This document shows positions 24,367 to 33,625 of a stretch of 44,685 nt of DNA, in pieces. The first letter of the stretch is position 1; the number at the start of each line of letters is the position of its first letter. Made by a program: the position numbers and the translations under genes. Where the stretch lies: positions 1 through 44,685 of the forward strand of contig JBLHWU010000014.1 in the NCBI GenBank assembly GCA_047629355.1, read 5' to 3'. The notes under the pieces are model-generated. The model worked only from the letters and a program-made list of their open reading frames with translations. It was not told where the DNA came from and did no database searches. The stretch is from CAYUNA01 sp047629355 (GTDB taxonomy: Bacteria; Bacteroidota; Bacteroidia; Chitinophagales; Saprospiraceae).

Positions 24367-25110
24367 TTAAAACGGCTGTTCTAAAGCCTTCACGACCAAC
24401 GGTCTTTTCCTTACCGAAACGGGCACTTTCGACCCACCTTTCATCACAATATATCCGCCATCCACTTTGACGTATTCTTTAATTTGCTTCAAGTTAATTA
24501 AATGAGATTGATGTATTCGAATAAAACCATTATCTGCCAACAGTTTATCAAACTCTTTCAGCGTCTTCGTCACCAATAATTTTGTGCCATCCAGAAAGAA
24601 AAATTGGGTATAATTTCCAGTGGATTCTAACCGCAATATTTCCTTAATTTCTGCCACGTGAATTTTTTCTAAGGTATGCAAAGCCATCCGCGTTGGCGCA
24701 TTTTTATCTTTGACATTTTCTAAAAGGGCATTAACATTTTCAGCAGATTCACTGAGTTGATTGGTTGCTTTTTTGACAGCGACCGTCAGTTCGTCGGGGT
24801 CGATTGGTTTTAATAAATAATCAATGGCGGAAAACTTGAACGCACGAATTGCGAAGGCATCGGAGGCGGTCGTAAAGATGAGTTTGAAGTTGATTTTGGG
24901 TAAAATTTCTAATAAATCAAAGCCGCTGCCGTCCTGCATTTGAATATCTAAAAACAATAAATCAGAAGTCGCTTTTTTTAATAATTTTGCGCCAGTTACT
25001 ACCCCACTCGCGGTTGCAATGACTTCAATATCAGGGCAATAAATGGCTAAGTCCCGTTTTAAATTATCAATTGCTGTGGGAATATCGTCAATAATAATGG
25101 CTGTCGGCAT
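24367..25110 (-). CDS. LytTR-family response regulator
   Basis: 247-residue two-component regulator. The receiver domain (1-120) has acid pair D8/D9, phospho-acceptor D55 in LLFLDIQM, and the K of YLLKPID. The LytTR DNA-binding domain (about 140-247) has LHTLEKIHVAEIKEILRLES and FIRIHQSHLINLKQIKEYVK. Such regulators are normally phosphorylated by a LytS/YpdA-type histidine kinase encoded next door. None is present here, so it is an orphan in this window. Start ATG clear. Targets unknown. Confidence 0.93.
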   Translation of the reverse strand: MPTAIIIDDIPTAIDNLKRDLAIYCPDIEVIATASGVVTGAKLLKKATSDLLFLDIQMQDGSGFDLLEILPKINFKLIFTTASDAFAIRAFKFSAIDYLLKPIDPDELTVAVKKATNQLSESAENVNALLENVKDKNAPTRMALHTLEKIHVAEIKEILRLESTGNYTQFFFLDGTKLLVTKTLKEFDKLLADNGFIRIHQSHLINLKQIKEYVKVDGGYIVMKGGSKVPVSVRKRPLVVKALEQPF

Positions 25111-25154
25111 GATTTTTTTTGGTAAAAATAGGGATTTTTATCCAATCTAAGTAG

Positions 25155-25237
25155 TTCGGATTTTCAATCCGAGAAGCCCCGTTTCTATTCAAAAAAATGT
25201 AACTACTCAGGTAACTTGGGTTAGAGACCCGAGTTAC
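25155..25237. repeat. Two hairpins plus one copy of the 14-bp GTAACTACTCAGGT repeat
   Basis: TCGGATT-TTC-AATCCGA (25156-25172) and GTAACTTGGGT/ACCCGAGTTAC (25211-25237) flank GTAACTACTCAGGT (25199-25212), the terminal repeat of the 7110-7284 element. The right hairpin abuts the stop codon (25238-25240) of the minus-strand gene. Confidence 0.7.
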
Positions 25238-27984
25238 TTACAATTTCACAAAACGCTCATAATACATTCGTCCTGCAATTTCAAGTTTCAATAAATAAAC
25301 GCCAGAAGGTAAATCACTCACATCCATTTTTTTAGCTCCATTTTCAAAAATACTAAGCAGTTTTCCATCTGTATTTCTAAGCTCCACAGCCGTTATTGGC
25401 AAGTTCAGATTATTAGTAATTGTCAATTCCTCCGTTGCTGGATTTGGATAAATATTGATGTTATTATTGGTTATTTGATTGCTGGTTGCGACCGTAATTT
25501 CAATCATTTCTACAGGTCGTTGAACCAATACTGTTCCTTCCGCGCGATTGATAGCACGCACATCTCTTATGAAAATCTCCACCTCTAATTTACCTGCAAT
25601 ATTGTCAATAATGCCGATAAATGCAGCAATTTGACCAAAGCCTGAAATATCATTTTGATCATTTTTAGTAATCACCATATCAACTTCTCCTTCGGCAGCT
25701 AGTGTTTTATCTAAAGCCAGAATATTCACGCCATTTTGTCCCATCCAATTCGTTGAATAATCAATATCAACAGTAGCTGGGTCAATGATAGTTGGGTCGA
25801 AAACTAAGGTAAAGGCAAGTCCGTAAATGTTATCTGCTGGCAAGTCATTTGTCCCCAAAATAATCGGTGCGGTGAAGGGCTGACCTATCGTAATTGCATC
25901 TGCATTGGGCAAATCAACAAATAATTCCGAATCATTTTCATCCCCTAATTCATCGTAATTTTCTACGACATCACCGTGCGTTAAATCGTAATTTACCGCA
26001 ATTGCATTTTGGTCATCGCCTTCCGCGATGCCGTCTCCATTTGCGTCAGCAAAAACATAATTAACGCCGTTGGCAAAGGATAAATCCCAGTCCGTTGCTG
26101 CCAATCCTGACCATTCGATACCCTGCATGTCACGCGGTTCGCCATCGGAATTAAACGCTAATCCAAGGTTTAATAAATCTAAGTTATTCGCTATATTGTC
26201 GTTATTTAAATCACCTGGCCATACCAAATTAGGAGTACTACAATCGACTGCACCAAACGCTATAAAATTCTGACAATCCGTATTTTCCAAATCTTGAATA
26301 ATTAGTTCATAAAGAGCAACACCATTCCCAACAAAGGGACCAACAGTATAAAAAAGTTCTCCGTATGCAAAATTTCCATAGTTCATACCATTGCCCAAAA
26401 CAGTAAATCCTTCATTGTCTTGTCCTTCGACAGTAAAAGAAAAATCAATCAAGAAATTCCCCTCCGCATCGCATTCCTGTGGTTCAATTTGAAGCGCAAA
26501 AATTCCGCAATCGACACCACAACTTGGCGCAACAAATTCGTTTTCAAAACAGCAATCTGGCGCATCATTGATACATACGTTTACATAGGGAACTTCCAAG
26601 TCGCCGTCAGGAAAATTTTCAATCGTAATTGGCAAGTCTCCAAGGCTGTAAAATTCGAAAAATTCGCCATTGATGAATAAATCGAAAAAGGCATTGTTCG
26701 GATTTTGAGCAATGAAATTTACAGTTAAATCATAGTTTCCATCATTGTTACAATCACTTGGCGTTAATTCCAAATCAGAAATGGCACAATCGCCGCCAAT
26801 GTTACATTCTACGGATTCAAAAACGACCTCCGTTTGGCAATCTCCGTTCTCCGTATCGGTAAAATCAATTCATAAACCTCTGAAGTATTGCCTTCAAATG
26901 GACCAATTTGATAAAAGGATTGTCCATATTCAAATGTGCCATAATTTTGACCATTACCAACAATTGTAAAGGTCGCAGCGGCAGGATTTGCAACTTCTAC
27001 ATCAACCTGAATAAAGAAATTTCCATCACCATTGCAATCCAAGTATTCGATAAAAGTGTTCGTAATTCCACAATTCGTGCCACCACTGCAATTCACCTCA
27101 CCAACTTCCACAAAATTTTGGCAATCATCAACCTGATTATCAATCACCACAAACTTCCAACCAAGCCCCGTTCCTGCTTCAAATGGACCTAACGTTATTG
27201 GGACATTTGCATATTCAAAATTGCCATAATTTTGACCATTGCCTTGTACCGTGAAGCCTTCATTGCCTATGTTTTCAAAGTCAAAATTAAGTTCAACGTA
27301 AAAAATTTCCTCTCCATCACATGCTACATTCGCAACCACTCCTGAAATATTACAATCACCCAAAGGATTACAATCAACCGCTTCAAATCCTATAAAATTT
27401 TGACAATCCGTATTTTAAACATCTTGAATAATCAATTCGTAAACAGAAGTTCCGTTGCCTTTAAATGGACCAACAGTGTAAAAAGTCTGTCCGTAAGGAA
27501 AGTTGCCATAATTTTGACCATTACCAAAAACGGTAAAGCCATCGTTGCCTTGCCCACTGTATTCAATTTCAAAATCCACTAAAAAATTGCCATCCGCATC
27601 ACAGTCGTGCGCTTCCAAAACAGTAATCACAACTTCACAGTCATTACTACAGGAAGGTGCTTCAAATTCATTTACTGAACAACAATCTGAATTGTCATTG
27701 ATACAAATACCCACAAAAGGAACAATGAATCCTTCATCTGGAAAGTTTTCAATGGTAATTGGTAAATCCGCAAGGCTGTAAAAGGCAAAAAAGTCATCGT
27801 TAATAAACAAATCGAAAAAGTCATTGTCAGGATTCTGGGCATTGAAATTAACGATTAAATCATAATTTCCATCCCCATTACAATCCGTTGGTATCAGTGT
27901 TAAATCATTAACCGCGCATTGTCCAAAACTGGTAATGGCAAGTAAAAAAGAAAAACTTACCGTAGAAATGATTGCTTTAAACAT
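25238..27984 (-). pseudogene. Secreted repeat protein with cohesin/dockerin-like parts and T9SS domain, broken twice
   Basis: One gene of about 916 codons split into three pieces. The N-terminal piece (27415-27984) has a signal peptide and repeated modules: DCNGDGNYDLIVNFNAQNPD and GFTVFGNGQNYGNFPYGQTF. It stops at TAA (27415-27417) where a sister repeat has Glu (QDLENTDCQNF against QDV*NTDCQNF); the frame continues unchanged. The middle piece (26809-27414) loses frame near 26858, where one missing base turns D-T-E-N-G-D-C into other residues. The last piece (25238-about 26860) holds a further repeat copy, dockerin-like GDLNNDNIANNLDLLNL and DANGDGIAEGDDQ, a cohesin-like region and a T9SS C-terminal domain (INIYPNPATEELTITNNLNL). 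Probably a surface adhesin; nonfunctional as written. Confidence 0.8.
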
Positions 27985-28184
27985 AGTGATACTCTTTTTT
28001 GGTAATTGAAAATTGAGCTTATTAGATTTGATATTGCAAAGGTGTAAAGATTTAGAGCAAGAAGAAAAGACATTTTTTATAAAAAATTGATTATTTTTAT
28101 AAAAATTTTAGTCACTATACTTTCTATAATTATGACAATCAATATATTAAAAATATTCTTACTGTTATAAATTTGATTATTTTA

Positions 28185-29627
28185 ATGCAAAATCACAAAT
28201 TAATTCATCATTTATCTAATTTGAATCGAAAAGAAATGACGCGATTTTAGGAATTTGCGCACTCTCCTTTTCACAATAAACACCAAGGCATAAGGCAATT
28301 GGTGGATTATTTGAATGAGCAATATCCGAAATTTTCGGTAAAAAAATTAGGTCGCACTACTTTAATAGGTCATTTTGAAAGTACACTCGATTTTAATGCG
28401 CAAAAATTGGCACTGCCTTTTATTTACACTATTCGTCTATTCGAGCAATTTATTTCTGAGATTTTTATAAATGAGGAAAATAATTCTTCAAATAAGTTAT
28501 TGAAATTAAAAAGTATCCGAGCTAAAAATTTGCATCAGCTATTTGAAAAGAACCTTTTAAAAGAAGAGCAAAAACCATTAGTTCAAGGCAGTGAATTTCA
28601 TCAAGATAATTATCTGTTAAAGACTGAAATCAATGAGCATTTCAGCCAATTTTCGTCCATTGAAAACCATCAATTTTTAGTAGAAAAGCAGCGACATCTG
28701 GATTTGTTTTTTATGACAGAGAAATTGAAAGATGCTTGTGAGATATATTTGCGACACCAGATTTTGAAAGTGCCGTTTGAATTGGAATTTGGCGAGGAAA
28801 TTTTAAATATTATAGCAAAAAATACAGCTTATTATGATGCGATTCCTACAATTTCTATTTATCACAACATTTATAAACTATTGATTAACAAAGAATTAAA
28901 TCAATACAACCTTGTTTTAGAAAAATTAGCGACCAATGACCAATTTTTGCCAAAATCTGAAGTGGAAAACATTTACAATTATCTACAAAACTTCTGTATT
29001 CGTAAAATAAACAAAGGAAACACTCATTTTTTGACAGAGTTATTCAAGGTTTATCAGTCGCAGTTGAGTAAAGAATTATTATTTCAAAATGGCTACCTTC
29101 CAGAATTTCATTATAAAAATATTGTTACGACAGGACTCCGCGAAAAAGCCAACGATTGGGTCTATCATTTCATTGAAAATTACAAACAAAAACTCAATCC
29201 CGTCACTGCCGAAAACGCCTATTCTTACAACCTCGCCAACTACTATTATTTCACTCAGCAGTATGCAAAAGTATTGAAATTATTGATTCGGGTTGAATAC
29301 ACAGACATTCGTTACAGTTTGGATGCCAAAACTTTATTATTGCACACCTACTTTGAATTGGAAGAAGGCGAAGCTTTACTATCTTTGTCCGACGCTTTTC
29401 AGCAATATTTGAAACGAAATCGACAAGTTTTGGAGGACAGTCGGAAGAGTTATTTTAATTTATTGAAATTTACTAAAAAGGTTTTTCAATTAAAAATGAA
29501 TGCACCTTATTGGAAAAAAGAGAAGGTAAAAAAAGAATGGTCGAAAGTGAAAGAGGAAGTTGAAAAAACAAAGTTGATGTTCAATAAAAGTTGGTTGTTG
29601 CAAAAAATAGCAGAGATAAAAAATTAG
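28185..29627 (+). pseudogene. Conserved hypothetical protein with premature stop at codon 22
   Basis: From the ATG at 28185 the frame reads MQNHKLIHHLSNLNRKEMTR then F, TAG (28248-28250), and goes on in the same frame as EFAHSPFHNKHQGIRQLVDY for 459 more codons. The text before and after the stop reads as one domain, so this is a nonsense change rather than a gene boundary. Translation from TTG at 28299 would give 442 residues, which is why an automatic call may start there. The product is lysine/leucine rich, mostly helical, with Tyr/Asn-rich repeats such as AENAYSYNLANYYYFTQQYA that suggest TPR-like helix pairs. No known domain. Two bases separate it from the next gene, so the two were probably co-transcribed. 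Confidence 0.65.
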
Positions 29628-29629
29628 GC

Positions 29630-30211
29630 ATGAATCCAAAAATTAGACTCGCTAAACGGTCCGATGTTGCTGGAATGTTGGCAATTTATGTCCCATTTAT
29701 TCTGGAGACTTCTATTTCTTTTGAAATGCGAGTACCCTCAGAAGATGAATTTTGGGGACGAGTCGAAAAAGTGTTAGCGAAAACCCCGTGGTTGGTCTGT
29801 GTAATCAACGGAGAAATCGCAGGTTACGCCTACGCTGGCGACCACCGCGAACGAACAGCTTATCAATGGAATCGAGAATTTTCTGCCTACATTTCGCCAA
29901 AATATCATCAGCGTGGAATTGCCTCCGCGATGTACAATTCTTTAATCGAAATCATTCAATTGTAAGGTTATCAAAACGCATTATCTGGTATTACTTTACC
30001 AAATGACAAAAGTGTGGGTTTTTACGAAAATTTTGGTTTTAAATCTATTGGCATTTACCACAATGTTGGTTTTAAATTTGGACAATGGCATAGCGTCGGT
30101 TGGTGAGAAATGCAGTTGGGAGAAGTGATGGAGAAGTCGCCGAAGATTGTGCATTTTGAGCAATTAGAGGCTGAAAATATTCTTAAAAACCAGTCTAATA
30201 AAATTCGTTGA
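29630..30211 (+). pseudogene. GNAT acetyltransferase (phosphinothricin-acetyltransferase-like), two nonsense mutations
   Basis: The frame starts MNPKIRLAKRSDVAGMLAIY and contains FILETSISFEM, GYAYAGDHRERTAYQWNREF and the acetyl-CoA loop QRGIAS, all typical of the Pat/Bar/YwnH-type N-acetyltransferases. TAA at 29963-29965 cuts it after 111 residues, but the same frame continues with GYQNALSGITLPNDKSVGFY and FGFKSIGIYHNVGFKFGQWH, the family's C-terminal half. TGA at 30104 then stands where the family has Trp (SVGW*EMQLG), and the frame ends at TGA 30209. The truncated product lacks half the acetyl-CoA fold and should be inactive. Confidence 0.82.
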
Positions 30212-30268
30212 AATATCGAAGAAATTGAATATGAATAACCGTAAATGAAATCTGCTATAAATAAAAAA

Positions 30269-30408
30269 GTAAGTTCAAACTCATTTCAGAACCACACCTA
30301 GCCCGTTGCCTGCGGCGACGGTTTTTGAGGAAGAAAAATGGGTTTAGACCCATTTTCTCTCTCTCAAACTCCTTTTGTTCAAATAACTGCTAAAATCAGT
30401 TTGAACTT
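30269..30408. repeat. 140-bp element with 13-bp perfect terminal inverted repeats
   Basis: GTAAGTTCAAACT at 30269-30281 is mirrored at 30396-30408. An internal hairpin (AGAAAAATGGGT with ACCCATTTTCT, 30332-30357) sits in the middle. Non-coding; same design as the 7110-7284 element but a different terminal sequence. Confidence 0.65.
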
Positions 30409-30458
30409 ACGTAAAAAACTATAGCAACTCTGAACAATTGCGAAGTAGCTAAATATGA

Positions 30459-30480
30459 ATAACCTCGGATAAAATCCGAG
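30459..30480. repeat. AATAACC-led short hairpin, second copy
   Basis: AATAACCTCGGATAAAATCC then GAG: stem CTCGGAT-AAA-ATCCGAG. Compare CGCAGAT-AAA-ATCTGCG at 21559-21575. The loop and lead are kept and the stem has changed on both sides. Confidence 0.65.
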
Positions 30481-30563
30481 GAGAAATAAAAAAAAGGCAT
30501 TGCAACTCTGAAGGAGTTGAACCCTATTTATATTGTTTAACTTGTATACTAAATCACAATCCA

Positions 30564-30929
30564 TTGATAATCAAAAACTTAAACCAAGTCAAAACGTTCG
30601 TCGCCGCGGACAAAACCGTTTTAAAAGAAGTCCTTCATCCAAAAAACGGAGATGGAGACTTACCTTTTAGCTTGGCGCATGCGTATCTCCCACCGGGCGC
30701 AACTTCCCTACCCCATCGACTAACGAAAAGTGAAGAAACGTACACCGTCATTGCTGGAAAAGGAAAAATTTTTGTGGAAGAAAAAAGCTTTGATATTCAA
30801 AAAGGTAGCGTCTTTGTTGTTCCAAAAAATGCTTTGCAATCCGTTGAAAATACGGGGGAAGACAATTTAGAATTCTACTGCATCGTCACACCGCCTTGGG
30901 CAGAGGAAGAAGAGGAAATTATTGACTAA
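30564..30929 (+). CDS. Small cupin-domain protein
   Basis: 121-residue single-domain cupin (beta-barrel). Motif 1 is PHRLTKSEETYTVIAGKG: the first His and the Glu of the usual H-x-H...E metal site are present but the second His is Leu. Motif 2 is SVFVVPKNALQSVENTG, where His is replaced by Gln. So metal binding is reduced or altered, and the family member may bind a small molecule instead of catalysing a reaction. The acidic tail (EEEEEIID) is unusual. Start is TTG at 30564; no ATG is available in frame nearby. Function unknown. Confidence 0.8.
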   Translation: MIIKNLNQVKTFVAADKTVLKEVLHPKNGDGDLPFSLAHAYLPPGATSLPHRLTKSEETYTVIAGKGKIFVEEKSFDIQKGSVFVVPKNALQSVENTGEDNLEFYCIVTPPWAEEEEEIID

Positions 30930-31093
30930 TAAACAGTGGATTCAGTTCGCTATTGCCAAATTTTGACATTTGAGAAATGAAACAATCCTAAGATTTTAAA
31001 GCTTCATAAGAACAAAGCGCGCTGGCTGCGGCAACTCAAAAGGAGTTATTTTAGGGTTGCTGCAATAATGCTCATTTTAAGTAAGACCAACCC

Positions 31094-31672
31094 CTATTTT
31101 TTATTCAAAAACTCAATCAACTTCCGCACGGCTTTTCCTCGGTGAGAAATCAAGTTTTTCGTCGCCTTATCCATTTCTGCAAAGGTAATATCATAACCTA
31201 CTGGTTCGAAAATTGGGTCGTAGCCAAATCCTTTTTCTCCAGATTTTTCTTCCCGAATATTACCGCGACAAATGCCTTCAAACAAATGTTCTTCGCCATC
31301 CAAAATTAGTGCTAAAACCGTTCGAAATTGTGCGCCTCGATTCGCTTTTCCTTCCAGATTTTTGATAGCTTTTGCCATGTTGTCATCGGCATTTTTAGCT
31401 TCTCCACCATAGCGAGCAGTATAAACGCTAGGTTCGCCATTCAGTGCATCAATTTCCAAACCCGTATCTTCCGAGAAGCAATCTAAGTCGTAATTTTCCT
31501 TCACGAAATGCGCTTTTTGCAACGCATTTCCCTCCAAAGTTGGACTCGTTTCCGGAATATCTTCGGTATGTCCAATGTCCACCAAACTCTTAATTAAATA
31601 TTGGTCGCCAAGCATTTCGTTGACTTCCCGAACTTTATTTGGATTGCCGGTAGCAAAAATAATCGTTGTCAT
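31094..31672 (-). CDS. rdgB: XTP/dITP diphosphatase (RdgB/HAM1 family)
   Basis: Cytoplasmic house-cleaning enzyme that hydrolyses XTP, ITP and dITP to monophosphates, keeping deaminated purines out of DNA and RNA. From ATG at 31672 the protein is 192 residues. Motifs in order: FATGNPNKVREV (phosphate binding), SEDTGLEIDALNG with ARYGG, GFGYDPIF, and SHRGKA near the end. An upstream in-frame ATG at 31702 would add ten residues (NAIREKYKI) before the usual MTTIIFATGN start, so I prefer the shorter form. Lies 58 bp downstream of lnt on the same strand, probably co-transcribed. Confidence 0.96.
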   Translation of the reverse strand: MTTIIFATGNPNKVREVNEMLGDQYLIKSLVDIGHTEDIPETSPTLEGNALQKAHFVKENYDLDCFSEDTGLEIDALNGEPSVYTARYGGEAKNADDNMAKAIKNLEGKANRGAQFRTVLALILDGEEHLFEGICRGNIREEKSGEKGFGYDPIFEPVGYDITFAEMDKATKNLISHRGKAVRKLIEFLNKK

Positions 31673-31730
31673 AATTTTATATTTTTCCCGAATTGCATTC
31701 AATGCTATTTCTTTTTATTTCCTACGGAAA

Positions 31731-33530
31731 TTATTGTTTTAGAGCGGAGCCGAATTTACTTTTTACGATGATATTTAACAATAAAAGAAAGGTGACTAAG
31801 GCTGAAATTCTACCGATTAGGTCGCCGTATTTTACGTAAAAAGTAATTTCATCATTGAATAGAATAGTACGCGAGATTGCCGCTTCTTCCTCGTATTTTG
31901 TTGCTTGCAAAATATCGCCTCTTTGGTTTAAAAATGCAGAAATGCCTGTGTTTGCTGACCTTACAACGGCTCTTCTCGTTTCGATAGCTCGCAAAGACGC
32001 AAATTTTAAATGTTGAAGATGTCCCGCTGAGTTGTCCCACCAGCCATCGTTTGTGAGAATAAAAATGGCCTCTGCGCCTGCATTGATATAGCCGCGATGA
32101 TAATCTCCGTAAATGCTTTCGTAACAAATCACGGGCGCAATTTTACCCGCAGGACTGACGAATGCTTCTCGATTTGGCTGCGTTCCGTGTCCCTCTACTG
32201 AACCGTCCAAATGTTCCATTAAGGGTTGAATGAAGAAGAAAAAACTCTTATAGGGCGTAATTTCTGCGCCTGGAACGAGTTTAGATTTTATGTAAAACGG
32301 ATAATCTTCGTCTGTTTTTGAAACCTGAGTTGCGGCATTTAAAGCTTCATAATAAATAGTTTCATCACCGCGTTCCATTTTTCGGGTCGCATCGGAATGG
32401 GGTTCATCTCCTAAGAAAATATTGTAAGAACTGATGCCTGTGACAATATTGAGTTCTGGATAGTTTTCGACGAATTTTCGCAAGACGCGCAAATCGCGAT
32501 TGCCATTTAGATTATCAACATCAACGGAGGAAAAGCTAGTTTCTGGAAAGACTAAATACTTTGTTGAATCGGTTACAATTTGCTGCGATAGTTTCAAAAA
32601 TTGCCGCTGACGGTCTTGGCTACTTGCTTTAAATTTTTCGTAGTGCGGTTCGTAATTTGGTTGGACAATACCGACTTCTACACCTCTACCTTGCTCTTCA
32701 TACGTGACATATTGAAAAATTGAAAATGCAATAGGCAATAAAATGACTAACTTAAATTTCAATAAATCTTTTCCATAAATAACGGGAATTTTCCACTTAT
32801 CAAAACGCCAATTGTTATTGATTAAGTATTTAAAAATCAAGAGATTAGCTATCCAAATCCAAAGTGTTCCGCCGAACGTTCCGGTATATTCATACCATTG
32901 AATCCAAGATGGAAATTCCGCAAATGCATTCCCTAAATTCAACCAAGTCCAAGATATTTCCCAATTTAAATGTAGCATTTCAAAAGCCATCCAGAAAACG
33001 GGCAATGTCCAAATACCTAATTTTGGCGATACTTTTTTAGTTTGATGAAATAGTAAAAACGGAATGGTCATAAAAGCCGAATTCAACCAAATCGCGATAA
33101 AAGAAGCGAAGAATGCAGTGTTCGCAACCCACCAAGTGGTCAAAATATTCCAAACGACGAAGGTATGATAGGCGTATTTAAAAACTTGCCACTTGTCTGT
33201 CCCTTCCTTATCTTCCGAAATTTCCTTTTCTACAAATAACAGCGGCACGAATCCTAAAAACATCAAAAAAGTCAGTGGAATTGGTGGAAATCCCAGCGAT
33301 AACACTACTCCACTCAATGTTGACAAGCCCAGCCATCGCCAACTTTTGCCAGCATTCGTATATTTTTTTTCAAATAATAAAACAATGAATGCCCAAAAGC
33401 TTGCTAAAAAAACTAAAGGAACGTGCCCCCAAAGTTGCTCATTTTGATATTGGTCAAACATCCAATAGCCAGTGCCCAGCACGATGAGTCCGAGGGTTAT
33501 TTTTAAAATATTTTTGATAGAAATTTTCAC
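31731..33530 (-). CDS. lnt: Apolipoprotein N-acyltransferase
   Basis: Inner-membrane enzyme that adds the third acyl chain to bacterial lipoproteins. The 599-residue product has N-terminal membrane helices (about 1-250), including LSLGFPPIPLTFLMFLGFVP, then a nitrilase-like periplasmic domain. The Glu-Lys-Cys triad is visible: FPETSFS, the K region before LVPGAEITPY, and VICYESIYGD. The end has NDGWWDNSAGHLQHLKFAS and RSANTGISAFLNQRGDI, typical of Lnt. Start is GTG at 33530. Its role agrees with the lipoproteins encoded in this window. Sits between lysC-type aspartate kinase and rdgB on the same strand. Confidence 0.95.
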   Translation of the reverse strand: MKISIKNILKITLGLIVLGTGYWMFDQYQNEQLWGHVPLVFLASFWAFIVLLFEKKYTNAGKSWRWLGLSTLSGVVLSLGFPPIPLTFLMFLGFVPLLFVEKEISEDKEGTDKWQVFKYAYHTFVVWNILTTWWVANTAFFASFIAIWLNSAFMTIPFLLFHQTKKVSPKLGIWTLPVFWMAFEMLHLNWEISWTWLNLGNAFAEFPSWIQWYEYTGTFGGTLWIWIANLLIFKYLINNNWRFDKWKIPVIYGKDLLKFKLVILLPIAFSIFQYVTYEEQGRGVEVGIVQPNYEPHYEKFKASSQDRQRQFLKLSQQIVTDSTKYLVFPETSFSSVDVDNLNGNRDLRVLRKFVENYPELNIVTGISSYNIFLGDEPHSDATRKMERGDETIYYEALNAATQVSKTDEDYPFYIKSKLVPGAEITPYKSFFFFIQPLMEHLDGSVEGHGTQPNREAFVSPAGKIAPVICYESIYGDYHRGYINAGAEAIFILTNDGWWDNSAGHLQHLKFASLRAIETRRAVVRSANTGISAFLNQRGDILQATKYEEEAAISRTILFNDEITFYVKYGDLIGRISALVTFLLLLNIIVKSKFGSALKQ

Positions 33531-33542
33531 AAATTGAGTTTA

Positions 33543-33612
33543 ATTGTAGCGGTGACTTTTAATTTACTGACATTCAGCACAGCAGCTTGGCGACTAAAGT
33601 CGCCGCTACAAT
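33543..33612. repeat. GTAGCGGYGACTTT-type inverted repeat between lnt and aspartate kinase
   Basis: ATTGTAGCGGTGACTTTTAA pairs with CTAAAGTCGCCGCTACAAT (ending 33612), with an added TTGGCGACT-AAAGTCGCC hairpin near the right end. Same design as the repeat at 8278-8342. Confidence 0.7.
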
Positions 33613-33625
33613 GCTCTTCAACTCC

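Larger units (their letters stand above)
30212..30563. other. Intergenic region with MITE-like repeat and hairpins
   Basis: Contains the 140-bp repeat at 30269-30408, the AATAACC hairpin at 30459-30480 and the string AACTCTGAAGGAGTT at 30505-30519. No gene supported. Confidence 0.6.
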
